Of a stretch of 64,000 bases of DNA, positions 51,449 through 60,143 are shown piece after piece. The translations under genes were made by a program, and so were the position numbers. The stretch is taken from positions 59,535-123,534 of the forward strand of contig JAFWWC010000029.1 of assembly GCA_017518105.1 (NCBI GenBank). The letters are read 5' to 3'. A model generated the notes under the pieces. It was given only the letters and a program-made list of their open reading frames with translations, ran no database searches and was not told where the DNA came from. The DNA comes from Selenomonadaceae bacterium (GTDB lineage: Bacteria > Bacillota > Negativicutes > Selenomonadales > Selenomonadaceae). The stretch's first letter is position 1, and each line of letters begins with the position of its first letter.

Positions 51449-52609
51449 CTAAACGAATCTGCACACGTGGTCAACGGCGACATCAGAGAAGCCATAAGCC
51501 TCCGCCTTAGTCAGTCGCCCGTTGCACACGTCTTGAACTTTATCAAGCAACAAGTCGCCCGCGCCGTCAATCGTCAACGCGCCGTCGATTATGCCGCTCA
51601 AGTCCACGTCGATATTGTCTTCCATCCAAGAATATGTTTGAGCATTGGCAGTGACTTTCAGCACGGGAACAATCGCGTTGCCTGTAGGTGTGCCTCGTCC
51701 CGTCGTGAAGATTATCGCATTGCAACCCGCCGCCGCCATCGAAGTCACCGACGATATATCATAGCCAGCCGTGTCCATGACGATTGCCCCGCGCTTAGTC
51801 GGTCGCTCCGCCTGATTCAAGACCTCGACAATCGGACGCGTGCCGCCCTTGCGAATACAGCCCAAGCTTTTCTCGTCGATAGTCGATAATCCGCCGAGTT
51901 TATTGCCAGGCGTCGGCTGTCCTGCTCTGCAATCTTGCCCCGCCGCCTTAAGGTGTGCTTCATAGTTTGCGCAAATTTGGATTATCTGGTTGTGAAGTTC
52001 AGCCGTCGCCGCACGTTTGGCAAGGACATGTTCGCCGCCAATCCACTCGATTGACTCGCTCATCAAAGTCGACGCGCCGAGGTCAACGAGCTTATCGCTG
52101 AGCTTGCCGACCGCAGGATTAGACGCAATGCCACTCGTCGCATCGGAGCCGCCGCACTCAATGCCCAGTAGCAGTTCCGATATATCGCACGATTCTTTTT
52201 GTTGAAGACTCGCCGTCGCCGACAAGTCACGAGCCGCACGAACCGCCTTTGCTATCGTCTTGAGGGTGCCGCCCTCCTCTTGAATGCCGAACGACACTAC
52301 GGGCTTGCTAGTCATCGCCTTAATCTTGTCGCGTAGTTTGTCATGAGGAACCGTTTCACAGCCCAGACCGATTATCACGACGCCGAAGACGTTAGGATTG
52401 CACGCAAAGCCCGTTAAGACTTTTTGCGACAACGCAGTATTCGCCGCCACGTCTGAACAGCCCGTGTTAAAAATTATGTTGACTGCGCCGCGAACTTGAC
52501 TTGCCACAATCCGAGCCGTCTCCGAACCGCAAGCACACGTCGGAAGAATCAAGACGTGGTTGCGAATGCCAGCCCGACCGTCCGCCCGCTTATAGCCGTA
52601 GAAGTTCAT
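51449..52609 (-). CDS. UxaA-family dehydratase/lyase, large subunit (altronate dehydratase or SuyB-like)
   Basis: Starts FYGYKRADGRAGIRNHVLILPTCAC, then NTGCSDVAANTALSQKVL, GLGCETVP, GIECGGSDATSGIASNPAVG and GRGTPTGNAIVPVLKVTAN, the hallmarks of the altronate/galactarate dehydratase C-terminal domain shared with the large subunit of sulfolactate sulfo-lyase. Conserved cysteines probably bind iron. 386 aa, without the N-terminal SAF domain, which is encoded by the gene just upstream (4-base overlap). A hydroxy-acid or sugar-acid substrate is likely; the true one is unknown. Confidence 0.85.
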   Translation of the reverse strand: MNFYGYKRADGRAGIRNHVLILPTCACGSETARIVASQVRGAVNIIFNTGCSDVAANTALSQKVLTGFACNPNVFGVVIIGLGCETVPHDKLRDKIKAMTSKPVVSFGIQEEGGTLKTIAKAVRAARDLSATASLQQKESCDISELLLGIECGGSDATSGIASNPAVGKLSDKLVDLGASTLMSESIEWIGGEHVLAKRAATAELHNQIIQICANYEAHLKAAGQDCRAGQPTPGNKLGGLSTIDEKSLGCIRKGGTRPIVEVLNQAERPTKRGAIVMDTAGYDISSVTSMAAAGCNAIIFTTGRGTPTGNAIVPVLKVTANAQTYSWMEDNIDVDLSGIIDGALTIDGAGDLLLDKVQDVCNGRLTKAEAYGFSDVAVDHVCRFV

Positions 52610-52893
52610 TTAATCATCTCGCTTTCGTAATCGCGCGGCACGCTGAAAATATTTTCGTGCGACACCCACGCGCCCTTAGCAATGTCCGCCGCTGCCTCGC
52701 CGATTATCTCCCCGTATTTGAAAACTTTGTCGCCCTTAGCAATGTCCTTCAACGCGACCTTGTGCCAAATGGGAATGTCTTCGACGCAACGAACCGAACC
52801 TCCGCCGAGCACTTGAATCATATCGCCCGCCTTAGCCGCCGCCGTACAAGTCGCCACGTTGTCTTTATCGTCAAGCAAGATTGCGTTCGTCAT
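52606..52893 (-). CDS. SAF-domain protein, small subunit of the UxaA-like enzyme
   Basis: 95 aa with the SAF fold of the UxaA N-terminus or SuyA: NAILLDDKDNVATCTAAAKAGD, IPIWHKVALKDIAKGDKVFKYGEIIGEA and KGAWVSHENIFS. It overlaps the large-subunit gene by 4 bases and the acyl carrier gene by 4 bases, so the three are translationally coupled. In altronate dehydratases the two parts are fused, whereas in sulfolactate lyase they are separate. Confidence 0.85.
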   Translation of the reverse strand: MTNAILLDDKDNVATCTAAAKAGDMIQVLGGGSVRCVEDIPIWHKVALKDIAKGDKVFKYGEIIGEAAADIAKGAWVSHENIFSVPRDYESEMIK

Positions 52894-53114
52894 GCTTTGC
52901 CCTCCGCGAGTTTGAATAAGTCTTCGACGGTCAGAGCGGCTTTAATCTGTTCGGGGTCGAGGCGCCGATTGAGTGTCGAGTTGCAGAACGAGAAGAACGA
53001 CACCATGCTAAGCGAGTCCCAATCCTCCACGACCGCGAGCTTTGTCGATAACTTTAATTCGGCGTCCGTGTCCATTAACTCCGCGAGCCTTTTAACGAAT
53101 TCTTCTGCTGTCAT
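52890..53114 (-). CDS. Acyl carrier protein-like protein
   Basis: 74 aa. The phosphopantetheine site reads VVEDWDSLSMVSF, with the serine of the D-S-L motif, in a four-helix carrier pattern ending in TVEDLFKLAEG. It is not the fatty-acid AcpP, which has DSLDTVE and lies in the fab operon; this type accompanies dedicated O-acyl or amino-acid activation pathways. ATG 53114 follows GGAGGAAAG. No acyl ligase or ketosynthase is nearby, so its loading enzyme is elsewhere. Confidence 0.8.
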   Translation of the reverse strand: MTAEEFVKRLAELMDTDAELKLSTKLAVVEDWDSLSMVSFFSFCNSTLNRRLDPEQIKAALTVEDLFKLAEGKA

Positions 53115-53127
53115 TAATCTTTCCTCC

Positions 53128-53763
53128 TTAAATTTCGACGGCGGGATTGCCAAAGACAGTTGTACCCGCCCGAACCTTTTTCAAGACGACGCAGCCCGCC
53201 CCGACCGTCGCCCCGTCCTCGACCTTTGCTTTGGGCAAGATGATTGCTCCTGTGCCTAGGAAGACCTCCGAGCCGACGCGAGCCTTGCCAGCAATGTTGG
53301 CTTGCGGCATGACGCAACTAAACTTCCCGACCGTCGCATCGTGCCCGACAATCGTCAGAGCATTCAACGCCGCGAAGTCATCAACCGCCGCCCTGTCGCT
53401 TATGCCGACGTAAGGAGAAATTATCACGCCGCGTCCGAGCCGAGCCGTCGGGATAATCTTCGCGAGCTTGCTGATTAGGTTGATGAACTCTGCGCCGCGT
53501 GCCGAAATCTTTTCCACGAGATGCCGCCGAACCCTAGGAGAGCCAACCGCACATGTAAAAACGTCGTCCGCGCAAATTTGGTAGCCGTCCACGTCGCCGA
53601 GCACTTCAGCCGGCAAAAGTTCATACTCCGCCGCCGCAAGCTTAATGTCGCCGTCGAGGAAACCTTTAATCGTCCAGTCGACGCCGTAGCCAATGGAGTC
53701 CTTCGCGTGCCAATACACTTCGCGGGCAAAGCCGCCAACGCCGATTATTATCAAGTTCTTCAT
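53128..53763 (-). CDS. NeuD-like sugar O-acyltransferase
   Basis: The N-terminal ~90 residues form a Rossmann-like domain (IIGVGGFAREVYWHAKDS, GFLDGD), followed by a left-handed beta-helix of hexapeptide repeats (residues ~110-205: VIISPYVGISDRAAVDDF, VGHDATVGKFSCVMPQANIAGKARVG, ending VFGNPA). This is the NeuD/PglD layout, transferring acyl groups to amino sugars with His as base (IVGHDA). 211 aa. It is the first gene of a seven-gene minus-strand operon with its own promoter. A surface-glycan role is likely. Confidence 0.85.
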   Translation of the reverse strand: MKNLIIIGVGGFAREVYWHAKDSIGYGVDWTIKGFLDGDIKLAAAEYELLPAEVLGDVDGYQICADDVFTCAVGSPRVRRHLVEKISARGAEFINLISKLAKIIPTARLGRGVIISPYVGISDRAAVDDFAALNALTIVGHDATVGKFSCVMPQANIAGKARVGSEVFLGTGAIILPKAKVEDGATVGAGCVVLKKVRAGTTVFGNPAVEI

Positions 53764-53781
53764 AAAATCATCTCCGCCGCG

Positions 53782-53809
53782 ATTATAGCAAAAAAAGAAA
53801 CCCCCGCAA
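53782..53809 (-). promoter_or_regulatory. Promoter for the NeuD-ACP-UxaA-SDR-aroC-aroK operon
   Basis: On the minus strand, TTGCGG, 16-base spacer, perfect TATAAT, about 19 bases upstream of the start codon. It overlaps the terminator of the preceding gene. Confidence 0.65.
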
Positions 53810-53816
53810 CAGGGGC
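53790..53816 (-). terminator. Intrinsic terminator after the DUF4405 gene
   Basis: On the minus strand: CCCC-TGTTG-C-GGGG hairpin, then GTTTC and T7. Confidence 0.7.
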
Positions 53817-53827
53817 AGGAAACTTTT

Positions 53828-54484
53828 TCATTCCTTGAAGACCTTCTTAACGACGAAGTGAGTTACCACCGCAAAGAACGTAACGCTACCGACGAGCAGG
53901 AAGATAAACATTGGCGCGGGCAAATCGGTCGCGGGAGTTGCGAAAACGTGCTTCATTAAGATTCGGTCGAAGAATCGATTCAAGAACAAGCCCACGACGC
54001 CGAACGCCGCCACGGTAAAAATCACTGCGTCGAAAACGATTTTCCGCCGTTTGAAGAAGTCTTCTGCTCTCAATAGCCTTAGAACCTTTTGTTTGAGTTC
54101 GCGTCCATGAAGCCCGATATGCATTCCGATTAAAATTGTCATGATGTAAGGCGATGAGGTGTGCAGGTTGTGAATCGTCATGTTGCGTCGCAGTATTGAG
54201 TCGGCTAGGTCGGGGCAAAGGTAATTCGATTGACATAAGCCCGTAAGCAAGATTAGTAGCGTGCAGAGTGCTAAGGCTAGGTTCACTTCGATAGCAAAAA
54301 ATTTCCGCGTCGTTATTTTGTAGGTCAGCGCGAGGAGCCGCTTAAAGTTTATGGCGAAATGAACGAGGATTGCCGCCACCAATGCCACGCCTAAGATTTC
54401 ATGAAGCTCCTTTGGCAGGTAATTAAAGCTAAGCTCCGCGACGAACAGCGCGACTAATACCGCGTCGATTGCAAGGCGTATCAT
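53828..54484 (-). CDS. DUF4405-type membrane cytochrome b-like protein
   Basis: 218 aa with about six transmembrane segments. Histidines in LHEILGVALVAAILVHF and in HNLHTSSPYIMTILIGMHIGLHG are spaced to ligate b-type hemes, as proposed for the DUF4405 family, which is often linked to extracytosolic flavin-transfer respiratory systems. It overlaps the dapB stop by 4 bases, so it is co-transcribed with dapB although functionally unrelated. A partner such as an FMN-binding protein is not encoded here. Confidence 0.7.
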   Translation of the reverse strand: MIRLAIDAVLVALFVAELSFNYLPKELHEILGVALVAAILVHFAINFKRLLALTYKITTRKFFAIEVNLALALCTLLILLTGLCQSNYLCPDLADSILRRNMTIHNLHTSSPYIMTILIGMHIGLHGRELKQKVLRLLRAEDFFKRRKIVFDAVIFTVAAFGVVGLFLNRFFDRILMKHVFATPATDLPAPMFIFLLVGSVTFFAVVTHFVVKKVFKE

Positions 54485-55242
54485 AGGAGCTTGTCCAAGC
54501 CGACAGTCAAGCCCTTAAGCCCGCGAACTTTTTTGCAAGCGAGTACGACGCCCGGCATAAAAGAATCTCTGCCTGTCGAGTCGTGGCGAATGGTAAGCGT
54601 CTGACCTAATCCGCCGAAGATAACTTCTTGATGAGCGACGTAGCCAGGCAAGCGCACGCTGTGAATTCTTATACCGTCGACTTCAGCTCCGCGCACGTGC
54701 TCAAGTCGTTCGACTTCTTCGGGGTGTCCTTGCTTGTGCGGCTTGCGGACCTCGGAAATCATCTTAGCTGTAAGCTCGGCGGTACCTGATGGCGCGTCTA
54801 ATTTCTTGTCGTGGTGGAGTTCGATAATCTCGACTTCGGGCATATACTTAGCAACTGTCTGGGAAATCAACATCATCAGCACCGCGCCCAATGCAAAGTT
54901 CGGAGCGATAAAGGCGGGCGTGTCGTTAGCCTCGGCAAGCGCACGAATCTTTTCCTTAGCGTCGTCGCTTAGACCAGTTGTGCCGACCACGGGCGAAACT
55001 TTGTTAGCCAGAGCAGTCATCACGTTATCAAAGACGACAGCCGGGCGCGTGAAGTCAACCATAACATCGGGCGTCAATCTCTTCAACGCGGCGTCAAGGT
55101 TCGTCTCAACCGTCAAGCCTTCGACTTCACCTGCGATAACGTCAACCGCCCCGACGAGTTCCAATTCCGAATCAGCCTTAACCGCATTGCAAACCGTGCG
55201 CCCCATGCGTCCGAGTGCGCCATTCACCAAAACTTTAATCAT
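54481..55242 (-). CDS. dapB: 4-hydroxy-tetrahydrodipicolinate reductase
   Basis: NAD(P)H-dependent step of diaminopimelate/lysine synthesis. The nucleotide loop VNGALGRMGRTV, the GTTGLS segment, FAPNFALG-type region (IAPNFALGAVLM) and the family signature ELHHDKKLDAPSGTA are present. 253 aa is standard. It lies between addA and the DUF4405 gene; dapA is not adjacent. Confidence 0.96.
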   Translation of the reverse strand: MIKVLVNGALGRMGRTVCNAVKADSELELVGAVDVIAGEVEGLTVETNLDAALKRLTPDVMVDFTRPAVVFDNVMTALANKVSPVVGTTGLSDDAKEKIRALAEANDTPAFIAPNFALGAVLMMLISQTVAKYMPEVEIIELHHDKKLDAPSGTAELTAKMISEVRKPHKQGHPEEVERLEHVRGAEVDGIRIHSVRLPGYVAHQEVIFGGLGQTLTIRHDSTGRDSFMPGVVLACKKVRGLKGLTVGLDKLL

Positions 55243-55253
55243 CTTAAAACCTC

Positions 55254-58200
55254 CTACATCTTAACCAGTCGCCCGCCGTTTAGCAGGTACAAATATTTTT
55301 CCGCGACGGTTATCTTTAGCAGAGCCTCCGCCGCTTGCGCGTAAAGGTCAATCTGCACTCGATAGCGTTCGGCAATGTCCGCTGAGTCACGGTCGGTCTT
55401 GTAATCAAGCAGAACCCATCGCCCCGCCGCGTCTTTGAACAGCAAATCGATTATGCCTTGGATAAAAATTTTCTCGTCGACGTGGAAGAACTGCCGAGCG
55501 TCAATCAGTCGGCTGAACGGCAACTCCCGATAAAATTCCTGCGCCGTGACTAATCGCTTGCCAAGTTCGCTGGCGAAGAATCTTGCGACCCTCTCCGGCT
55601 TGATTAGTTTGACGTGCTCCGAAGAAATGACTTCACGGCGGGCAAGTTCCTCAATCTGCGTGGCGATTCCTTTTGCCGATAAGTCGCCGCCGAGGTTCAA
55701 ACTCTGCATGACCTTGTGCATTAGCGAACCGAACTCCGCGCCAGAAATTTCTTTGCGTTGCATGAATTCTGGTCGTCGATAAAGAAATTTCTTCCTCTTT
55801 ATGAAATCAGCCTCTTGCGACAAGTCATCTTGCTCGGCTCGTCGTTTAAGTTCCGTGACGGACAACTTAGCCGGAATGGATTCAAGCCTCGTCGGGAGCT
55901 GTTCGGGCGGCTGTGAAATTTTCTTCTGCGCCTGATCTAGTGTTCGTTCCTTAATCAAAGCTACGTCGTCTAACGTGACGAGCCGCGACTTGATGACGGG
56001 TTCCAAGGCGTCCCGTATCGGCAATAACCAACCCATGAACTTGCTAGCCGATAAAATGTCGTAATCGCTCGGCACGTCGACGGCTCGCACCTTATCCAAT
56101 ACGCCTTGACTTGTGCAACCGACTAAAAATAATTTCTCCTCCGCCCGCGTCAATGCCACGTACAAAAGCCTAAGCTCTTCGGCTAGCGACTCATCCCGGA
56201 TTTTTTTGGAGACAGCCGCCGTTGCCAACGTCTTGACTTTAAGCAGAGAACCCTTCGGCGTGCGATATGCCCCGATACCAAATTCACGGTGCATGAACAG
56301 ATTAGCCCTTGCATAGTCTTCCATGTTGAACTGCTTGCCGACGCCCGCCACGAATACAACCGGATATTCCAAGCCTTTGCTCCTGTGAATGGTCACGACG
56401 CGCACGACGTTTTCATTTTCGCCGAGAGTGGTTGCCGTCGACAAGTCATTGCCCAGAGCCTTTATCTTGCTGATGAACTCGATAAACCTGGACAAGCCGC
56501 GGGCGTTCGTTGATTCAAAGTTAGCGGCGCGGTCAATCAAAATGCGCAAGTTCGCCTGACGAGCCTCGCCGCGTTCCTCTTGCCCGACCGAATCATAATA
56601 GCCCGTCTCGCGATAGAGATTACTCAAAAGTTCCGCGACGCCCAGTTGCCGAGCCGTATCCCGCCACTGATTGAGCTTAGCTAGGAAGGCTTTGCACTTG
56701 TCCGAGCCGTTCGTGACCGCCGTATAAAAATCGACGTTGGGATTGTCAATCCGAAGCTCGGCAAGCTCCTCCGCACTGAAGCCGCCAATCGAACTGAGCA
56801 TCACGGCGGCAAGCGGTATGTCCTGCCTTGCGTTGTCCAGTAGCGTCAGCAAACTCATCACGACTTGAATTTCATTCGCCCGAAAATAATTTTCCTCGTC
56901 TGGCACATAAGCCGGCACTCCAAACTTTTTCAGCGTGTCGAGGATTTCAAAGGCGGTTGTCTTCGGCGAACGGTGCAAGATAACAATATCCCTGAACTGC
57001 ACGGGGCGATAGCCCTCTCCGTCGCGCACTAGTTTTTTAGACGCAATCAGCTCGTGAATCTTGCCCGCAATGAAACGCATCTCAAGTTCAATGTCCTTGC
57101 TCTCGTCGTCGCGTTCGGTCTGTATATAGAAAAATTCCGGACGCTCGTCAAAGAAGTTATCGCCAGTCTCGTAGCTTGCGCCAAATTGGAGCCTTGCCGC
57201 CGCGTCGTAGTCAATCTCCGTTGCCCGTCGATTCATCAGCCGCTTAAAGATTTCATTGACCGCAGCGATAATCTTTTCCCGACTGCGGAAGTTCTTCGAC
57301 AGATTTATACAGCGGTAGGAATTCATCTTGTCCTTGAAGTTCGCCGAATCGACGAGCCGGAACCGATAAATCGACTGCTTAACGTCGCCGACGAAGAACA
57401 GATTATCGCCGCGTGAAATCTTCTGGACGATAGCCTCCTGCACGCCGTTAGTATCCTGATACTCGTCGACCATAATAAACTTGAACTTGTCGCGATAGGC
57501 GGCGGCGACTTCGGGGGCGGCGTCGAAGATATTCAAGGCTAGGTGCTCCATATCCGCAAAGTCGATAATGCCGCGTTCGCGTTTGGCGTCGGAAAACTTC
57601 TGGGCAAAAGCCTTCGTCACTCGGATAAGCTCTTTAATCGGCTCGTGCAGTCCTCGAACGTCGGAAATCATTCGCGCTTCGTCGGCAAGGAAATAATTAT
57701 CGCGCAAAGTCTCCAGCTTCTTCTTGTAATCGTCATGAAGATTTTTAATCGCGGCTTTGGCAAGCTTTTTATTCTCCGCCACGCGCCCGCCAGGCATCCT
57801 CCCGAATTCAAATTTCCAAATTTTATCGTAAAGCGCGTTCCAGTCGTCAAGGGCGGTCTTCAAGTCGTTTAGCTGGTTGAAATCCTCGCGAATGACTTTG
57901 ACGGCGATATTATTTTCCTCGGCAAGGCTGTAAGCCTCGGCGCACTCCGCGAAAATTTTTTCTAGCGTCTGGAAGATATGCGGCTTGAGGAATTTGAACC
58001 AACGAGTATCTTCAAGGCGGGCGTCTTCGGGCAAGTCGTAAGGCTCAGCAAGCGAATCAAGCCACGCGCTAGGGTAGGGCATACTCAACGAGAAGTCGTG
58101 CAAGCCGATAATCATCTCGTGAATCTTATCATCGCCGTGAACATTGCCGCCGAACTCGTCCGCAAACGCCTTAAAAGTGTCGTTGCCTTCCGCGTAATTC

Positions 58201-58634
58201 TCCTCGAAAAGCTCCTCTATGACTTCGCGCTTTAAGATTTCAAGTTCGTTGGTGTCGCCCGTGCGAAACTTCGGGTCAAGGTCGATTCGTGCAAAGTTCC
58301 GCCGCAGAACCGTTTGGCAAAAGGAATGGAACGTTGAGATTTGCGCACCGCTTAGAAGGATTATCTGCTTTTCCAGACGGATTTGCTTATCGGCGTCCAG
58401 TTCGGTCTCAAGGCGTTTCATCAGTGCCGCTTGAATTCGTGAACGCATTTCTTGCGCCGCCGCGTTGGTGAAAGTCATGATTAACAGCTCGTCGACTTCG
58501 CAGGACTCCTCCTCAAGCAGAGTTACGACCCGTTCAGTTAGCGTTCGAGTTTTGCCCGCGCCCGCCGCCGCCGCGATTAATAAGTTTTCGCCGCGTGCCT
58601 CGACGGCTTCTCGTTGTTCGCGTGTCAGTTCCAT
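55254..58634 (-). CDS. addA: ATP-dependent helicase/nuclease subunit A (AddA)
   Basis: Repairs double-strand breaks and processes ends for recombination together with AddB. UvrD-type helicase motifs are intact: AAAGAGKTRTLTERV (Walker A), TFTNAAAQEMRSRI, DEYQDTN (Walker B), FVGDVKQSIYRFR, HRSKGLEYPVVF and YVALTRAEEKLFLVG. The C-terminal RecB-type nuclease has GIIDLLF and VLLDYKTDR. 1126 aa, slightly shorter than the ~1230-aa B. subtilis protein. addB, usually directly upstream, is absent: rfbC is there instead, 2 bases away. Confidence 0.95.
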   Translation of the reverse strand: MELTREQREAVEARGENLLIAAAAGAGKTRTLTERVVTLLEEESCEVDELLIMTFTNAAAQEMRSRIQAALMKRLETELDADKQIRLEKQIILLSGAQISTFHSFCQTVLRRNFARIDLDPKFRTGDTNELEILKREVIEELFEENYAEGNDTFKAFADEFGGNVHGDDKIHEMIIGLHDFSLSMPYPSAWLDSLAEPYDLPEDARLEDTRWFKFLKPHIFQTLEKIFAECAEAYSLAEENNIAVKVIREDFNQLNDLKTALDDWNALYDKIWKFEFGRMPGGRVAENKKLAKAAIKNLHDDYKKKLETLRDNYFLADEARMISDVRGLHEPIKELIRVTKAFAQKFSDAKRERGIIDFADMEHLALNIFDAAPEVAAAYRDKFKFIMVDEYQDTNGVQEAIVQKISRGDNLFFVGDVKQSIYRFRLVDSANFKDKMNSYRCINLSKNFRSREKIIAAVNEIFKRLMNRRATEIDYDAAARLQFGASYETGDNFFDERPEFFYIQTERDDESKDIELEMRFIAGKIHELIASKKLVRDGEGYRPVQFRDIVILHRSPKTTAFEILDTLKKFGVPAYVPDEENYFRANEIQVVMSLLTLLDNARQDIPLAAVMLSSIGGFSAEELAELRIDNPNVDFYTAVTNGSDKCKAFLAKLNQWRDTARQLGVAELLSNLYRETGYYDSVGQEERGEARQANLRILIDRAANFESTNARGLSRFIEFISKIKALGNDLSTATTLGENENVVRVVTIHRSKGLEYPVVFVAGVGKQFNMEDYARANLFMHREFGIGAYRTPKGSLLKVKTLATAAVSKKIRDESLAEELRLLYVALTRAEEKLFLVGCTSQGVLDKVRAVDVPSDYDILSASKFMGWLLPIRDALEPVIKSRLVTLDDVALIKERTLDQAQKKISQPPEQLPTRLESIPAKLSVTELKRRAEQDDLSQEADFIKRKKFLYRRPEFMQRKEISGAEFGSLMHKVMQSLNLGGDLSAKGIATQIEELARREVISSEHVKLIKPERVARFFASELGKRLVTAQEFYRELPFSRLIDARQFFHVDEKIFIQGIIDLLFKDAAGRWVLLDYKTDRDSADIAERYRVQIDLYAQAAEALLKITVAEKYLYLLNGGRLVKM

Positions 58635-58636
58635 GA

Positions 58637-59194
58637 TTAAAACTTCAGCTCGCCGCGTGTCAGGCGTTCCCTGAGCGTCGGAGCCTTAGCGTCCTTATCG
58701 GCAAGGATAGTCGGCGCGAACGGCCAATCGATATTAATCTCCGCGTCGTTCCAACGAATATTACCGTCGCAGTTCGGGGCGTAGAAGGCGTCGGCTTTGT
58801 ATTGAATCTCAACATCGTCAGTCAAGGTTATAAAGCCGTGAGCAAAGCCGCGGGGAATCAGCAACTGCTTTTTATTATCGGCGGTGAGTTCGACGGCAAC
58901 CCACTGGGCGAAAGTCTCAGAACCCTCGCGAATGTCAACTGCCACGTCCAAGAGTTTGCCGCGTGTGCAACGAACGAGCTTAGCTTGAGCAAAAGGAGCC
59001 GTCTGATAGTGCAAGCCGCGAAGCGTGCCGCGTTGAGCCGAATAGGATTGATTGTCCTGCACGAAATTGAAGTTAAGCCCCGCCGCCTCGAACTTACGAG
59101 CCGACCACGTCTCCATGAACCAGCCGCGAGCATCGCCAAAAACTTTCGGCTCCAAAATCAATACGCCGTCCAGTTTCGTCTTTGTAACCTGCAT
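58637..59194 (-). CDS. rfbC: dTDP-4-dehydrorhamnose 3,5-epimerase
   Basis: Epimerises dTDP-4-keto-6-deoxyglucose on the way to dTDP-L-rhamnose for surface polysaccharides. FGDARGWFMETW, QDNQSYSAQRGTLRGLHYQ (catalytic His), KLLDVAVDIR and IPRGFAHGF are diagnostic. 185 aa. AAGGAGG precedes the ATG. The other rfb genes are not adjacent, and it is the first gene of the rfbC-addA-dapB-DUF4405 operon, an unusual mix. Confidence 0.96.
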   Translation of the reverse strand: MQVTKTKLDGVLILEPKVFGDARGWFMETWSARKFEAAGLNFNFVQDNQSYSAQRGTLRGLHYQTAPFAQAKLVRCTRGKLLDVAVDIREGSETFAQWVAVELTADNKKQLLIPRGFAHGFITLTDDVEIQYKADAFYAPNCDGNIRWNDAEINIDWPFAPTILADKDAKAPTLRERLTRGELKF

Positions 59195-59275
59195 GAGAAT
59201 TCCTCCTTAATGTTTTGTGCGCAGTTTATATTCTTTGCGATTGACCGTCAAGCCGCACTTTTTTTATCGATAGCC

Positions 59276-59305
59276 TTGCATGTAAAAAAGTCCGTGTGGT
59301 ATAAT
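59276..59305 (+). promoter_or_regulatory. Promoter for rpsB-tsf
   Basis: TTGCAT, 18-base spacer, perfect TATAAT. Transcription would start near 59312, leaving a ~94-base leader. Confidence 0.75.
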
Positions 59306-59311
59306 GCGCCG

Positions 59312-59405
59312 CGTCACAAATTCACGCGGAAACGGAGCGTCGCCTGTTCCCTAGGGTTAATCGGCGCGAGAATGTTCCGCGAATGTAAAACAGGAGGTTA
59401 TTCAA
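59312..59405 (+). promoter_or_regulatory. rpsB leader, possibly structured
   Basis: CCTGTT near the middle of the leader can pair with AACAGG, which overlaps the AGGAGG ribosome binding site, so translation could be controlled by S2 or another factor. I see no known ribosomal-protein leader motif with certainty. Confidence 0.3.
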
Positions 59406-60125
59406 ATGGCAGTTATCTCAATGAAGCAGCTGTTGGAAGCGGGCGTGCACTTCGGGCACCAGACGCGGCGTTGGAATCCGAAAATGGCGCGTTACATCTT
59501 CACGGAACGCAACGGCATTTACATCATCGATTTGCAGAAGACCGTTCGCAAGGTGGACGAGGCTTATAACTTCGTTCGTTCCGTCGCTGAATCGGGCAAA
59601 ACGATTTTGTTCGTCGGCACCAAAAAGCAAGCTCAAGAGGCAGTCAAGGAAGAGGCAATCCGCGCCGGTCAATTCTTCGTCAATGAACGTTGGCTCGGCG
59701 GTATGCTCACGAACTTCCAGACGATTCAAAAGCGTATCAACCGCCTTAAAGAGCTTGAGACCATGTCGCAGGACGGAACGTTTGAAGTCCTTACCAAAAA
59801 GGAAGTCATGCAGCTCCGCCACGAAATGGCACGGCTCGAAAAGTATTTGGGCGGAATCAAGGAAATGAACAAGTTGCCCGGCGCATTGTTCGTCGTCGAC
59901 CCGCGCAAAGAACGTATCGCAGTGGCTGAAGCTCGCAAGCTCGGTATCCCGATTGTGGCGATTGTCGACACCAACTGCGACCCCGACGAGATTGATTACG
60001 TTATCCCCGGCAATGATGATGCGATTCGTGCCGTGAAACTGTTGACGGCTAAGATTGCGGACGCGATGCTCGAAGGCAACCAAGGCGCGGAGAGTGCCGA
60101 AGCCGCCGAAGAGAACGAAGAATAA
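59406..60125 (+). CDS. rpsB: 30S ribosomal protein S2
   Basis: Begins [22 protein letters not shown] after four residues (start MAVIS), followed by [28 protein letters not shown] and [11 protein letters not shown], all S2 signatures. The tail is acidic ([17 protein letters not shown]). 239 aa. AGGAGG upstream. First gene of the standard rpsB-tsf pair, read from its own strong promoter. Confidence 0.98.
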   Translation: MAVISMKQLLEAGVHFGHQTRRWNPKMARYIFTERNGIYIIDLQKTVRKVDEAYNFVRSVAESGKTILFVGTKKQAQEAVKEEAIRAGQFFVNERWLGGMLTNFQTIQKRINRLKELETMSQDGTFEVLTKKEVMQLRHEMARLEKYLGGIKEMNKLPGALFVVDPRKERIAVAEARKLGIPIVAIVDTNCDPDEIDYVIPGNDDAIRAVKLLTAKIADAMLEGNQGAESAEAAEENEE

Positions 60126-60143
60126 GTTTGAGGTGAACGATAA

